Shown piece by piece: positions 16,624-24,666 of a stretch of DNA of 64,000 nt. Origin of the DNA: G963422745 sp965214285. Lineage in GTDB: Bacteria > Actinomycetota > Acidimicrobiia > Acidimicrobiales > Aldehydirespiratoraceae. A program made the translations under genes and the position numbers. Below the pieces are notes generated by a model. It made no database searches. It was given only the letters and a program-made list of their open reading frames with translations, and was not told the DNA's origin. The stretch is from the NCBI GenBank assembly GCA_965214285.1, contig OZ243946.1, positions 868,001 through 932,000 on the forward strand, given 5' to 3'. Each line of letters begins with the position of its first letter. Positions within the stretch are counted from its first letter, which is position 1.

Positions 16624-17123
16624 GCGCGCCCGCCGAGCCCCGGCGCTGGCACACGCTGGCCACCACCGTGGAGAACAAGCCGGGCGTGCTGGCCCGGGTG
16701 GCCGGGCTGTTCTCGCGGCGCGGCTTCAACATCCACTCGCTGGCCGTGGCGCCGACCGACGACGAGCGCTTCAGCCGCATCACCTTCACCGTCGACGTGG
16801 AGGGCACGTCGCTGGATCAGGTGATCAAGCAGCTCGACAAGCTGGTCAACGTGGTCGACATCGCCGAGCTCGACCCCGCCGGGGCCATCGAACGCGAGCT
16901 GATGCTGATCACCGTGGAGGTGGCGCCGGAGCGTCGCCGTGAGCTGATGGAGATCGTCGACGAATACCGTGCCTACGTGCTCAGCGAGGGCGACGACAAG
17001 GTGATGCTCTCGTGGTCGGCCCGCCCGGCCCGCCTCGACGAGCTCGAGGAGCGGCTGCGCTCCTTTGGGATCGTGGAGCTGCAGCGCACCGGACGGGTGG
17101 CGCTGCGCGCTCTCGGCCCCTGA
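16620..17123 (+). CDS. ilvN: acetolactate synthase, small regulatory subunit
   Basis: 167 aa, GTG start overlapping the ilvB stop. The N-terminal ACT domain (TLATTVENKPGVLARVAGLFSRRG, shown as VENKPGVLARV and GFNIHSLAV) binds valine for feedback control; the C-terminal half (LMLITVEVAPERR, FGIVELQRTGRVAL) is the usual second domain. It activates IlvB and confers valine sensitivity. Part of the ilvBNC operon. Confidence 0.96.
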   Translation: MSAPAEPRRWHTLATTVENKPGVLARVAGLFSRRGFNIHSLAVAPTDDERFSRITFTVDVEGTSLDQVIKQLDKLVNVVDIAELDPAGAIERELMLITVEVAPERRRELMEIVDEYRAYVLSEGDDKVMLSWSARPARLDELEERLRSFGIVELQRTGRVALRALGP

Positions 17124-17258
17124 CCGCCCGCCCAGTCCTTTCGACCCGCAACCCGCCGTCCCGCCCCGCCCCGCCAGACCCGCACCTGTATCCCGAGCCA
17201 AGCCGGCATCAGTCCAGCTAACCAGACCAGCCAAACAGTCCAGCCAAGGAGCATTGAA

Positions 17259-18296
17259 GTGGCCAACATCTACTACGAATCCGACGTGGATCGCTCCGCG
17301 ATCGACAGCCGCAAGGTGGCCGTGCTGGGCTACGGCTCGCAAGGCCACGCCCATGCGCTGAACCTCGCCGAGTCCGGCGTCGACGTGCGGGTCGGGCTGC
17401 GCGAGGGCTCCGGGTCGGCCGCCAAGGCGACCGCCGCGGGGCTGCGGGTGCTGACCATCGCTGAGGCTGTCGCCGAGGCCGACGTGGTCATGATGCTGAT
17501 GCCCGACACCGAGATGGCCGACATCTACACCGAGCACGTGGCGCCAAACATGGACGACGGCGACGCCCTGCTGTTCGCCCACGGCTTCAACATCCGCTAC
17601 GACCTGATCCAGCCCCCTGCAGGCATTGACGTGTGCATGGTCGCCCCCAAGGGGCCGGGCCACTTGGTGCGCCGCACCTACGCCGAAGGCGGCGGGGTGC
17701 CTGCCCTGATCGCCGTCGAGCAGGACGCCACCGGCGGCGCCAAGGCCCTGGCGCTGGCCTATGCCGACGCCATCGGCGGCGCCCGTGCCGGCGTGATCGA
17801 GACCACCTTCACCGAGGAGACCGAGACCGACCTGTTCGGCGAGCAGGCGGTGCTCTGCGGCGGCACCACCCGCCTGGTGCAGGCCGGGTTCGAGACCCTG
17901 ATCGAGGCCGGCTACCAGCCCGAGATCGCCTACTTCGAATGCCTGCACGAGCTGAAGCTGATCGTGGACCTGATGTACGAGGAGGGCATCGCCGGGATGC
18001 GCTACTCGGTGTCCGACACCGCCGAGTGGGGCGACCTGACCTCGGGCCCGCGGGTCGTGACCGACGAGACCAAGGCCACCATGCGCCGCCTGCTCGACGA
18101 GATCCAGGACGGCACGTTCGCTGAGAACTGGGTCGCCGAGAGCCGCTCGGGGCGGGCCAGGTTCCTTGCCCTCGAACAGGCCGGCCACGACCATCCCATA
18201 GAGAAGGTCGGCAAGGAGCTGCGGGCGATGATGCCGTGGATCTCAGCCGGCAAGCAGTCCGTGGCCGAGTCGTCCGGCGGCCAAGGCCTGGCCTAG
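17259..18296 (+). CDS. ilvC: ketol-acid reductoisomerase, class I
   Basis: 345 aa, GTG start preceded by AAGGAGC. Converts acetolactate to dihydroxyisovalerate with NADPH and Mg2+. The Rossmann motif is GYGSQGHAHALNL; metal-binding carboxylates lie in ETTFTEETETDLFGEQAVL (shown as TEETETDLFGE) and YFECLHELKLIVDLMYE (shown as FECLHELKLI). Length is that of class I enzymes. It is separated from ilvN by 135 bp holding a C/A-rich leader (CCAGACCAGCC-like units) that may be an internal untranslated region. Confidence 0.97.
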   Translation: MANIYYESDVDRSAIDSRKVAVLGYGSQGHAHALNLAESGVDVRVGLREGSGSAAKATAAGLRVLTIAEAVAEADVVMMLMPDTEMADIYTEHVAPNMDDGDALLFAHGFNIRYDLIQPPAGIDVCMVAPKGPGHLVRRTYAEGGGVPALIAVEQDATGGAKALALAYADAIGGARAGVIETTFTEETETDLFGEQAVLCGGTTRLVQAGFETLIEAGYQPEIAYFECLHELKLIVDLMYEEGIAGMRYSVSDTAEWGDLTSGPRVVTDETKATMRRLLDEIQDGTFAENWVAESRSGRARFLALEQAGHDHPIEKVGKELRAMMPWISAGKQSVAESSGGQGLA

Positions 18297-18451
18297 CGCC
18301 ACCCCGTCGCTTCGCCTGACCGCCTCTTCGAAACCCGCCGCCGCGCCGCCACCTGCGGTCGCCCGAGTCTGCGCCGCAAGCCCGCTCGGGCACCGCAGCC
18401 GGTCAGACGACGGGAGCGACCCCGACCCGTGAGGGCCGGGGCGTCCCGTGA

Positions 18452-18537
18452 TGGTGGGCCGGGAAGGATTCGAACCTTCGTAGGCGAAAGCCGACGGGTT
18501 TACAGCCCGTTCCCTTTGGCCGCTCGGGCACCGACCC
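18452..18537 (-). tRNA. tRNA-Tyr (GTA), CCA encoded
   Basis: 86 nt on the minus strand. The anticodon loop reads CTGTAAA, anticodon GTA. A long variable arm (class II) is present, the T arm is GAAGG-TTCGAAT-CCTTC, and acceptor strands GGGTCGG and CCGGCCC pair with one G-T. The discriminator A is followed by an encoded CCA. Confidence 0.95.
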
Positions 18538-18601
18538 AGCGGGCGCTGACCCTAGCGCCATGCCGGCCCAGTTCGGCCCGCCGGCGGCTACTGTGCGAGC
18601 C

Positions 18602-19090
18602 ATGCCGACCTTTGACGTGGTGTCCGAAATCGACAATCAGGAAGTGCGCAATGCCGTCGACCAGGCGACACGGGAGGTGTCGCAGCGCTTCGACTTCAAG
18701 GGCACGGACTCCTCCGTGGTGCTCGGCGACGGTGTGATCGACCTCGAATCTGCCTCCGAGGACCGGCTCGCCGCTCTGCGCCAGGTGCTCGAGGAGAAGC
18801 TGGTCCGGCGCAAGGTGTCGCTGAAGGCGCTCGACTACGGCGATCCTCAGCAGGCGTCCGGGGGGCGGGCCCGCCAGAGCGCCCGTCTGCAGGCCGGGAT
18901 CAACTCCGAGCAGGCCCGGTCGCTCAACAAGTTCCTCAAGGAGCTCAAGCTCAAGGGCCTCCAGTCGTCCACGCAGGGCGACCGGCTGCGGGTCAGCGCC
19001 AAGAAGCGCGACCTGCTCCAGACCGCCATCGCGGCCATGAAGGAGCACGACTTCGGCCTGCCGCTGCAGTTCGTGAACTTCCGCGACTGA
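18602..19090 (+). CDS. YajQ-family (DUF520) nucleotide-binding protein
   Basis: 162 aa. Opens PTFDVVSEIDNQEVRNAVDQ and contains RFDFKGTDSSV and LQFVNFRD, hallmarks of the YajQ family. Some members bind cyclic di-GMP or interact with transcription factors and the ribosome; the role here is unknown. TACTGT (18589-18594) lies 7 nt before the ATG, a leaderless arrangement. No signal peptide. Confidence 0.92.
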   Translation: MPTFDVVSEIDNQEVRNAVDQATREVSQRFDFKGTDSSVVLGDGVIDLESASEDRLAALRQVLEEKLVRRKVSLKALDYGDPQQASGGRARQSARLQAGINSEQARSLNKFLKELKLKGLQSSTQGDRLRVSAKKRDLLQTAIAAMKEHDFGLPLQFVNFRD

Positions 19091-19118
19091 CCCCCCAACC
19101 GGCCAGCCGTTGCCAGGC

Positions 19119-19982
19119 TCAGAACGACATGCCGCGCAGCCGAGCCACCCGCTGCTCGGTGGGCGGGTGCGTGCTGAACAGCTTGCCCATCCCCCCGCCG
19201 CCCCGGGCCGAGGCCTTCAGCGGGTTGACGATGTAGCTGCTCGCCTGGTTGGGGTCCACGGGAGAGGGGATGCGGTTGGCGTAGGCCTCCAGCCGCTCCA
19301 GCGCACTGGCGAGGGGCTCGCCGGTGCCCAGCAGCCGGGCGGCAGACTCGTCGGCGTGGAACTCGCGGCTGCGGCTGACCGCCGCCTGGATGAGCATCGC
19401 CGCGATCGGCGCCAGGATCGCAAAGGCCAGCTCGCCGATCGGGTTGCGGTTGCTGTCACGGCCGCCGCCGAATATCGCCGCGAACATCGTGAGCCGGGCC
19501 GCGAACGTGATCGCCATGCCGATGGCGGCTGCCACCGAGCCGATGAGGATGTCGCGGTTGCGGATGTGGGCCAGCTCGTGGGCCAGCACGCCCCGTATCT
19601 GGTCCCAGGCCATGGCTTCGAGCAGGCCGGCGGTCACCGCCACGGCTGCGTTGTTGGGGTTGCGGCCCGTGGCGAAGGCGTTGGGCTGAGGGTTGGGCGA
19701 CACATACAGCTTGGGCATCGGCATGCCCGCCCGCTGGGTGAGATCCTCCATGATCGCGTAGTACTGCGGCAGCTCGCTGCGCTCGGCCGGCTTGGCCCGT
19801 GCCGAGGCGATCGCCAGCTTGTCGGAGAACCAGTACGAGCCGCCCACCATCACCAAGCCGATGAGCAGCCCGATGATCAGGCCGCCGCTGCCGCCGATCA
19901 CGCCCCCGGCGATGATGATGAGACCGCCCATGGCGGCCAGCAGCGTGAAGGTCTTTGCCATGTTCACCATGCCCATGAGCAT
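19119..19982 (-). CDS. htpX: HtpX-family membrane zinc metalloprotease
   Basis: 287 aa from 19982; ATG codons at 19970 and 19961 (MAKTFTLLAAMGG) are also possible starts. The zinc-binding HELAHIRNRD helix and the third ligand in SREFHADE are present. Two N-terminal membrane spans (LLAAMGGLIIIAG and GLLIGLVMVGG) and a later hydrophobic pair match HtpX. It degrades damaged or misfolded membrane proteins at the inner membrane. The repeat-rich island lies immediately upstream of its start. Confidence 0.95.
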   Translation of the reverse strand: MLMGMVNMAKTFTLLAAMGGLIIIAGGVIGGSGGLIIGLLIGLVMVGGSYWFSDKLAIASARAKPAERSELPQYYAIMEDLTQRAGMPMPKLYVSPNPQPNAFATGRNPNNAAVAVTAGLLEAMAWDQIRGVLAHELAHIRNRDILIGSVAAAIGMAITFAARLTMFAAIFGGGRDSNRNPIGELAFAILAPIAAMLIQAAVSRSREFHADESAARLLGTGEPLASALERLEAYANRIPSPVDPNQASSYIVNPLKASARGGGGMGKLFSTHPPTEQRVARLRGMSF

Positions 19983-20024
19983 GCCCGACCCAGAGCCGCT
20001 TGCCTACCCGGCCGGCCGAATCAT

Positions 20025-20125
20025 CCCGGCCTGCCCGCTCACCGGGTGGGGGAACGTGGCGCCGCAAGCTGCCGGAACTACCCGGCTTGTCCGCCCTGCC
20101 CGGCCTGCACGGTCACCGGGTGGGG
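20025..20125. repeat. 27-bp direct repeat pair at the edge of the island
   Basis: 20025-20051 and 20099-20125 match at 25 of 27 positions (core CTCACCGGGTGGGG / GTCACCGGGTGGGG). The second copy runs into the truncated methyltransferase fragment. It may be a rearrangement scar. Confidence 0.75.
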
Positions 20126-20704
20126 TGTTCGCTGCCGACGTCGACGAGGCGGCTCTCGGCGTGTTCGAGCGCAACTTCGCAGACCCGCCGCAGGCATCTG
20201 CTGCTGGCGTCGCTCGACGAGCAGCCCGACGTCGCCGACGCGGCTCGTCGGTTCGCTCAGCCGTCCCCGCTGACGGTGGACTGGGCGATCAGTGACCTGA
20301 CCGACAAAGCGTCCGGCAGCCCGTTCTGTTCGGCGGCGAAACTGTCCGAGGAGAACCTGCGCCGCATCGACTGGCTTTTCGACAATGACCTCCACGACCT
20401 GCCCGACGAGCATCGCCCCGACTGCCATCGGCTGAAAGACCACGGCTACCGGTCGGTGTACGGGCGGATGCACGCCGACATGCCCGCGCCGACGATCACC
20501 ACCAACTTCGCGACCCCCGGCTGCGGCCGGTTCATCCACCCCACCCGGCGGCGGACGTTGACCTGCCACGAAGCCGCCCGGCTGCAAGGGTTCCCGGACT
20601 GGTTCGACTTCGCCGGGCCTGCACGGTCGTCTCTGCAACGAATGATCGGCAACGCCGTCCCGTCTATCCTCGGGCACATGGCTGCGACAGAACTGCTCGG
20701 CTGA
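20122..20704 (+). pseudogene. DNA cytosine-5 methyltransferase remnant, internally deleted and frameshifted
   Basis: An N-terminal fragment at 20122-20190 reads GVFAADVDEAALGVFERNF, typical of the cofactor-binding part after motif I. The frame then changes, and about 20193-20704 continues as the C-terminal domain: target-recognition region, then LTCHEAARLQGFPDWF (motif IX) and RMIGNAVP (motif X). The catalytic PCQ-containing motif IV and most of the central domain are missing, so it cannot be active. No partner endonuclease is adjacent. Probably a decayed defence gene. Confidence 0.65.
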
Positions 20705-20810
20705 CAGCGGACCGCCGACCACGGGATCCGCTCCGGCCAGACGGTCGCCGGGGCCGGGTTCTGCTGCCAGGAGAACGGCTGCCGCGGTCAGGTGCGGTCT
20801 CCATGATGCT

Positions 20811-21419
20811 GTGAGGCATGAGCGTCATCTCGCTGCTCGTGCGATGAGACTGCTGGCCGACACTGTCGAGGAACACAACCAGCCTGAGCGCAAACATCAC
20901 CCGTCCCGGATAGCGGCTTTGGCGGCGATGGCTGGTTGGATGCCGGTGTTCGCCCCGGCCCCGGTCGACGGGCCGGGCGGTCTGGGCGATGTCGACGGTC
21001 TGCTGTCCGGGCTGCGTGATCTGGTGGACGGGCCTGGGCCGCCGCAGCCGCCGCCTGTGCCTGTGTCGTCGGAGCCGGCGGCTCCCGCGCCGCCCGCGCC
21101 TGCGCCCGTGCCGCCTGCGGTGCCCGAGCCGCCCGCGCCTGAGCCGTCGTCGTCGCACGTGCCGCCAGCATCGCCCGCGCCCGAGTCGCCGGCTGCGCAC
21201 GTGCCGCCTGCGGTGCCCGAGCCGCCCGAGTCGCCGGCTGCGCCCGTGCCGCCTGCGGTGCCCGAGCCGCCCGCGCCTGAGCCGTCGGCGCCGCCTGCGG
21301 TGCCCGAGTCGCGTGCGCCCGTGTCGCCCGCGCCTGTGTCGCCCGAGTCTTCCGAGCCGTCTGCCGCCTCGCCGCTTGACGGCCCGGCCCCGGTCACCCG
21401 GCCCGCCCGGTTCGGCTGA
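20811..21419 (+). CDS. hypothetical Pro/Ala/Glu-rich protein, 202 aa
   Basis: GTG 20811 is assumed as start; ATG choices nearby give short frames. The first 70 residues look globular (RIAALAAMAGWMP, VDGLLSGLRDLVDG). The remaining 130 are Pro-Glu-Ala-rich with repeated PPAVPEPP(A/E)PE units encoded by tandem DNA repeats. No signal peptide is seen. Function unknown; it may be decaying. It faces the secreted-protein gene tail to tail, 6 bp apart. Confidence 0.4.
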   Translation: MRHERHLAARAMRLLADTVEEHNQPERKHHPSRIAALAAMAGWMPVFAPAPVDGPGGLGDVDGLLSGLRDLVDGPGPPQPPPVPVSSEPAAPAPPAPAPVPPAVPEPPAPEPSSSHVPPASPAPESPAAHVPPAVPEPPESPAAPVPPAVPEPPAPEPSAPPAVPESRAPVSPAPVSPESSEPSAASPLDGPAPVTRPARFG

Positions 21420-21425
21420 GCCCGC

Positions 21426-22625
21426 CTATCGGGACAGCCCGCAGCGAGGGTCGCCGGCTTTGACTTTCCGTCCGTGGCGGCGGTCGAATTTGCGGTTCCA
21501 CTCCGCTGCGGACTGGGCGGTGTGGCCCCAGCTGCGCATCTGCACACCGTTCTCCACCCATTCGTAGTCGAGCATGGTGTTCCAGCCGGCTTTGCCGAAC
21601 CCCGCCCACGGGTAGTAGCGCCAGCCTTTGTCTTCGTTGACTATCGCGGCGAACAGGCAGACACCGCCGACGCCTTTCCCGTCGGGGGGTTGGATGCCGA
21701 GGCACCAGTTTCTCGACGACTGTGCGGGCAGCAGCGTCTCCCAGCAGCGGGGATGGCACGTGTCGAAGTCAGCGCCCTCAGACAGGGTTTCCGCATGCGG
21801 CCACAGCCTCTCGACTTCCAGCACTTGATGGCGGTCTTGATGGTCGTGGCCGTGCCCGGTGACAGGGTGGAGCACGTCGCGGCCCATGAACGGATGCCAG
21901 ACGAGCAGTTCCTCATCGTCAGCGTCTTGGCCGTTGAACTCTGCGATCAACTCCAGCCCTTCCCTGGTCCAGCCGGTCATCGAATCAAACGACGCCCGCT
22001 CCGCCCATCGTGAATGTCTGCGGATCCAGCGGTCCCGCAGCTCGTCGTGGGTTGCCAGATCGTTCACACCGTCACCGTCGTAGTCCAACACTTCAGGGTC
22101 GTCGATGCACACTCCGACCAGCCCTCGCCGGTTGGCGTTGTGCAACCCAAGCGTCGCTGAGCCGATGTTGCGATGACCGCCGATGAACGTCCAGCCGCTG
22201 TTGGCGCCGCGATGCCGGCAGTTGGGGGACCGCACCCCCTCCCAAATGTGGCATTCGGTGACCGCTATCGGACGGCGTCTGCCTGCGGGCTGGCTGCCGT
22301 CGTACACCCAGTCGGGGCCGTCTTTGGTGCCCAGCACCCACGGCTGCACCAGCATCGGCGTCCGGGTGTCTTTGAACCACCATTCTTCGGGATCCCAGAT
22401 CGGCACCCAGCCGACAATATTCTCGTCGGCGTGATCCCACTGGCAGACGTTCCGGTCGCAGCGCCACGGGTTGAGATGCTGCACCGCGTTGGTTGCCACC
22501 CAGATGACCGGGTACGCGTCGGCGGTGACCACCCCATCCGTATGAGCCCCGGCAGGGGCAGCGAGCGGGGCGACCAGCCCGGCGACGAGTGCCAGGGTGA
22601 GCAGAACAGTGTTGACGGTTCGCAT
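21426..22625 (-). CDS. secreted protein of unknown function, 399 aa
   Basis: ATG 22625 begins MRTVNTVLLTLALVAGLVA, a Sec signal peptide with a likely AGA-HT cleavage near residue 26. The mature part is Trp-rich, with about 10 Cys that may form disulfides (RCDRNVCQW, TCHPRCWE), and a DYDGDGVND segment like a calcium-binding loop. No domain is recognised. TACGCT (plus 22633-22638) lies 7 nt from the ATG, a leaderless promoter. Divergent from a lipoprotein gene; the pair may act together at the cell surface. Confidence 0.75.
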   Translation of the reverse strand: MRTVNTVLLTLALVAGLVAPLAAPAGAHTDGVVTADAYPVIWVATNAVQHLNPWRCDRNVCQWDHADENIVGWVPIWDPEEWWFKDTRTPMLVQPWVLGTKDGPDWVYDGSQPAGRRRPIAVTECHIWEGVRSPNCRHRGANSGWTFIGGHRNIGSATLGLHNANRRGLVGVCIDDPEVLDYDGDGVNDLATHDELRDRWIRRHSRWAERASFDSMTGWTREGLELIAEFNGQDADDEELLVWHPFMGRDVLHPVTGHGHDHQDRHQVLEVERLWPHAETLSEGADFDTCHPRCWETLLPAQSSRNWCLGIQPPDGKGVGGVCLFAAIVNEDKGWRYYPWAGFGKAGWNTMLDYEWVENGVQMRSWGHTAQSAAEWNRKFDRRHGRKVKAGDPRCGLSR

Positions 22626-22716
22626 CACTGTCAGCGTACAGGCTCGATGCGGGGAAGAGTCTGATTCGGGTGCGTCGGGTTGCAGATGCCCGGTTCCGTC
22701 TGTAGATTGGACGCCC

Positions 22717-23322
22717 ATGCGTACTCCATGTGTTCTCGCTCTCACCGTTCTGGTACTGCTCGGCTGTTCCGACAGCGACGAGCAGACCACTGTCGCGCCC
22801 GTTCCGGCAGACTCGGAGCCTGCCGGCGAGGTTGACACAGAGCCTGCCGAGGCTGCTACAGACACCGGCACAGACGGCGGCACCGATGTTGACACAGACA
22901 CCGAGGCTGCTGAACAGACAACCACCACCACCATGTCAACAACCACCACGACAGAAACCCCGACCTCCACCACGTCGAGCACGTCGACAACCACCACGGC
23001 AACTACTACAGCAGCACCGACCACCACCGTGCTGACCTCCAACCCTGACGGCCCCGCCTACTCAGATGCCACCAGCCCCACCCTCGCCCCGGAGCATCAC
23101 GACCACGACACGGACCCTGCCGACAATGAGTTTCCGACCGTGGAAGAACAGGCACAGGGCAAATGGGCACAGGTTGGCACGACAGAAGAGGCCTACGGTC
23201 AAACGTGGCTTGTCGATAGCTACGATCCGGTTGACCCGAACAACCTCGCCGGGGAATGGCGGAAGTGCAGGACGAACCTGGACTTCCCAGAGATGGAACC
23301 TGACTGTTTCAACACCCGCTGA
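22717..23322 (+). CDS. lipoprotein with Thr-rich linker, 201 aa
   Basis: MRTPCVLALTVLVLLGC is a lipoprotein signal with a lipobox ending LLGC. It is followed by an acidic stretch, a 40-residue Thr/Ser-rich spacer and a small C-terminal region (GKWAQVGTTEEAYGQTW, WRKCRTNLDF) with two Cys. The spacer probably holds the C-terminal domain away from the membrane. TAGATT (22703-22708) lies 8 nt before ATG. The function is not recognised. Confidence 0.75.
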   Translation: MRTPCVLALTVLVLLGCSDSDEQTTVAPVPADSEPAGEVDTEPAEAATDTGTDGGTDVDTDTEAAEQTTTTTMSTTTTTETPTSTTSSTSTTTTATTTAAPTTTVLTSNPDGPAYSDATSPTLAPEHHDHDTDPADNEFPTVEEQAQGKWAQVGTTEEAYGQTWLVDSYDPVDPNNLAGEWRKCRTNLDFPEMEPDCFNTR

Positions 23323-23344
23323 CCTCATAACCCCCGCCCTTGCC

Positions 23345-23473
23345 GTGTTTCCCCCGTTCGTCGAGCATGTCTACTGGGAGTTTCTGGGCTGGCTGGTCGC
23401 GGGGTGTGTGCTCGTGTTGACGGCGGGGGCGCTGTGGGGCTGGCGGATGACACGGCGGTCCCGCCGACGGTGA
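23345..23473 (+). CDS. possible small membrane protein, 42 aa
   Basis: GTG 23345 gives one transmembrane segment (LGWLVAGCVLVLTAGALWGW) and a basic tail RMTRRSRRR, 22 bp after the lipoprotein stop. The codon pattern and positive-inside tail look real, but the start is uncertain and there is no homology evidence. Confidence 0.35.
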   Translation: MFPPFVEHVYWEFLGWLVAGCVLVLTAGALWGWRMTRRSRRR

Positions 23474-23642
23474 GCCGCCCCGCCCGTGTCTGCCCGGGCA
23501 ACCAAGTCGGCGCACCCGTGCCGTCCTAGCCGTCTTAGCCTGCTTGCCGCCCATCGTCGGCTGGCTGCTAGCCGCCCGCTGTCGCATCCCGGGCATCGGA
23601 TGCGAAGCCGGCAGCCGACCGAAGCCGCCGCCCGCCTCCCTT

Positions 23643-24051
23643 GTGTCAGCCGGGCATGGACGCCATGCTGCGCGGACAGTGCCGACAGTGCCGTCTCGGT
23701 CGCCGTCGCCGACCATCGGCGGCTGACACACAGCCCGGTCCCGTCGCATCTTGGCCGGCATCGGTGTCTTGGTCGGCGTTGGATCACAGCCGGCGTTGGC
23801 TTCCTCCCCGTGACGGCCGGACATGGATGTCATGGTCCGCGGACAGTGCCGCCGTTGCCGCCGTGGGTGTCCATCGGCGGCTGTCACACAGCCCCGGTCC
23901 CGTCGCACCCAGGCCGCCGCCGGTGTCTTGGCCGCCATGGCCGCCCCTGCTGGCGTTGGCTTCCTCCCCGTGACAGCCGGACATGGACAGCAAGGGCCGC
24001 AGACCAGTGCCGCCCTGGTCGTCTTGGCCGGCCATCGGCGGCTGCCGTCAC
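23643..24051. repeat. three degenerate palindromic repeats, period about 160-167 bp
   Basis: Each unit opens with GTG(A/T)C(A/G)GCCG and about 70-80 nt later has its inverse. Arms: 23643-23652 with 23720-23729 (perfect), 23810-23819 with 23878-23887 (9/10), 23970-23979 with 24039-24051 (imperfect). Units also share GGACAGTGCC, CATCGGCGGCTG, CCGGTCCCGTCGCA and, between units, TTGGCTTCCTCCCCGTGAC. Long open frames across this region are probably by-products of high GC. Confidence 0.65.
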
Positions 24052-24506
24052 AGCCCCGGTGCCGTTGTCGTCTTGGCCGCCGAGCCGACCGTGGAGGCGG
24101 CGGCTGCCAGATGTCATGGCCGCCGTCCCGGTGCCCGGCGCGGCATGGTTCACCGGCGCGCCCTCGACGGCGACAAGGCCGCCCTGGTCATGCCGCACGC
24201 CCATGGCTTCCCGCCCGCCCCCGGGACGGCGGCCCGGGTGGCCCGCGGACGGCGGCAACCCTGCTGGCAGAGGCGACCACGGCAACCCGGTCGCCCCGCC
24301 TCTCGTGTGCGGCGCAACATGGGAGACCGGGGGCTAGCGAACCTGCCGGGGCAGCACTGTTGCGTCGCGAGCCGGTTGCGCATGCCATCCAGGGCACCCC
24401 GCAGCGCGCCCTTGTCGCCCCAGCGTCACGGCATCCCACGCAGACCACAAGCCGCTGTCAACCCCGCCCGCCCCGCCGGACGACGGCTCACCGCATACGA
24501 CACCCA
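24052..24506. other. non-coding GC-rich stretch of the island
   Basis: Several frames stay open, but none shows recognisable protein sequence, a signal peptide or a supported start. I see no gene, RNA or clear repeat here beyond decay of the preceding repeat unit. Confidence 0.5.
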
Positions 24507-24641
24507 ACCGTCACCGACCCCGCTCAGGTGCGCATCGACCACATCGTCCCCCCAGCCGAAGCGTTCGATTCCGGCGGCGCCGCCTGGAAAGGCTTGCACC
24601 CATGGGCCGCGACGTGGCGCCGCGATCTGCTTGGACCACAA
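24507..24641 (+). pseudogene. HNH endonuclease (DUF1524-like) fragment
   Basis: In one plus-strand frame the segment reads RIDHIVPPAEAFDSGGAAW then WAATWRRDLL. This resembles the D-H-(V/I)-V-P-L-A-E-A-x-x-S-G-x-x-x-W core of secreted and restriction-type HNH proteins. No start, N-terminus or C-terminal metal-site residues are intact, and the frame runs into the promoter of the next gene. Likely a truncated relic. Confidence 0.4.
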
Positions 24642-24666
24642 GACGGGCCTACGATCGACCGGCACC

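Noticed and set aside
16274..18194. Minus-strand long frames opposite ilvB-ilvC
   Set aside because: They overlap well-supported ilv genes and show no domain.
18386..18537. A 14-bp copy of part of tRNA-Tyr (CCGCTCGGGCACCG) upstream of the tRNA as an attachment-site scar
   Set aside because: It matches the 5' half of the tRNA, not the 3' end used by integrases. It is short and GC-rich, and no element lies between the copies.
23643..24051. CRISPR array
   Set aside because: Units are about 160 bp with conserved interiors and no short identical repeats separated by unique spacers. No cas genes are near.
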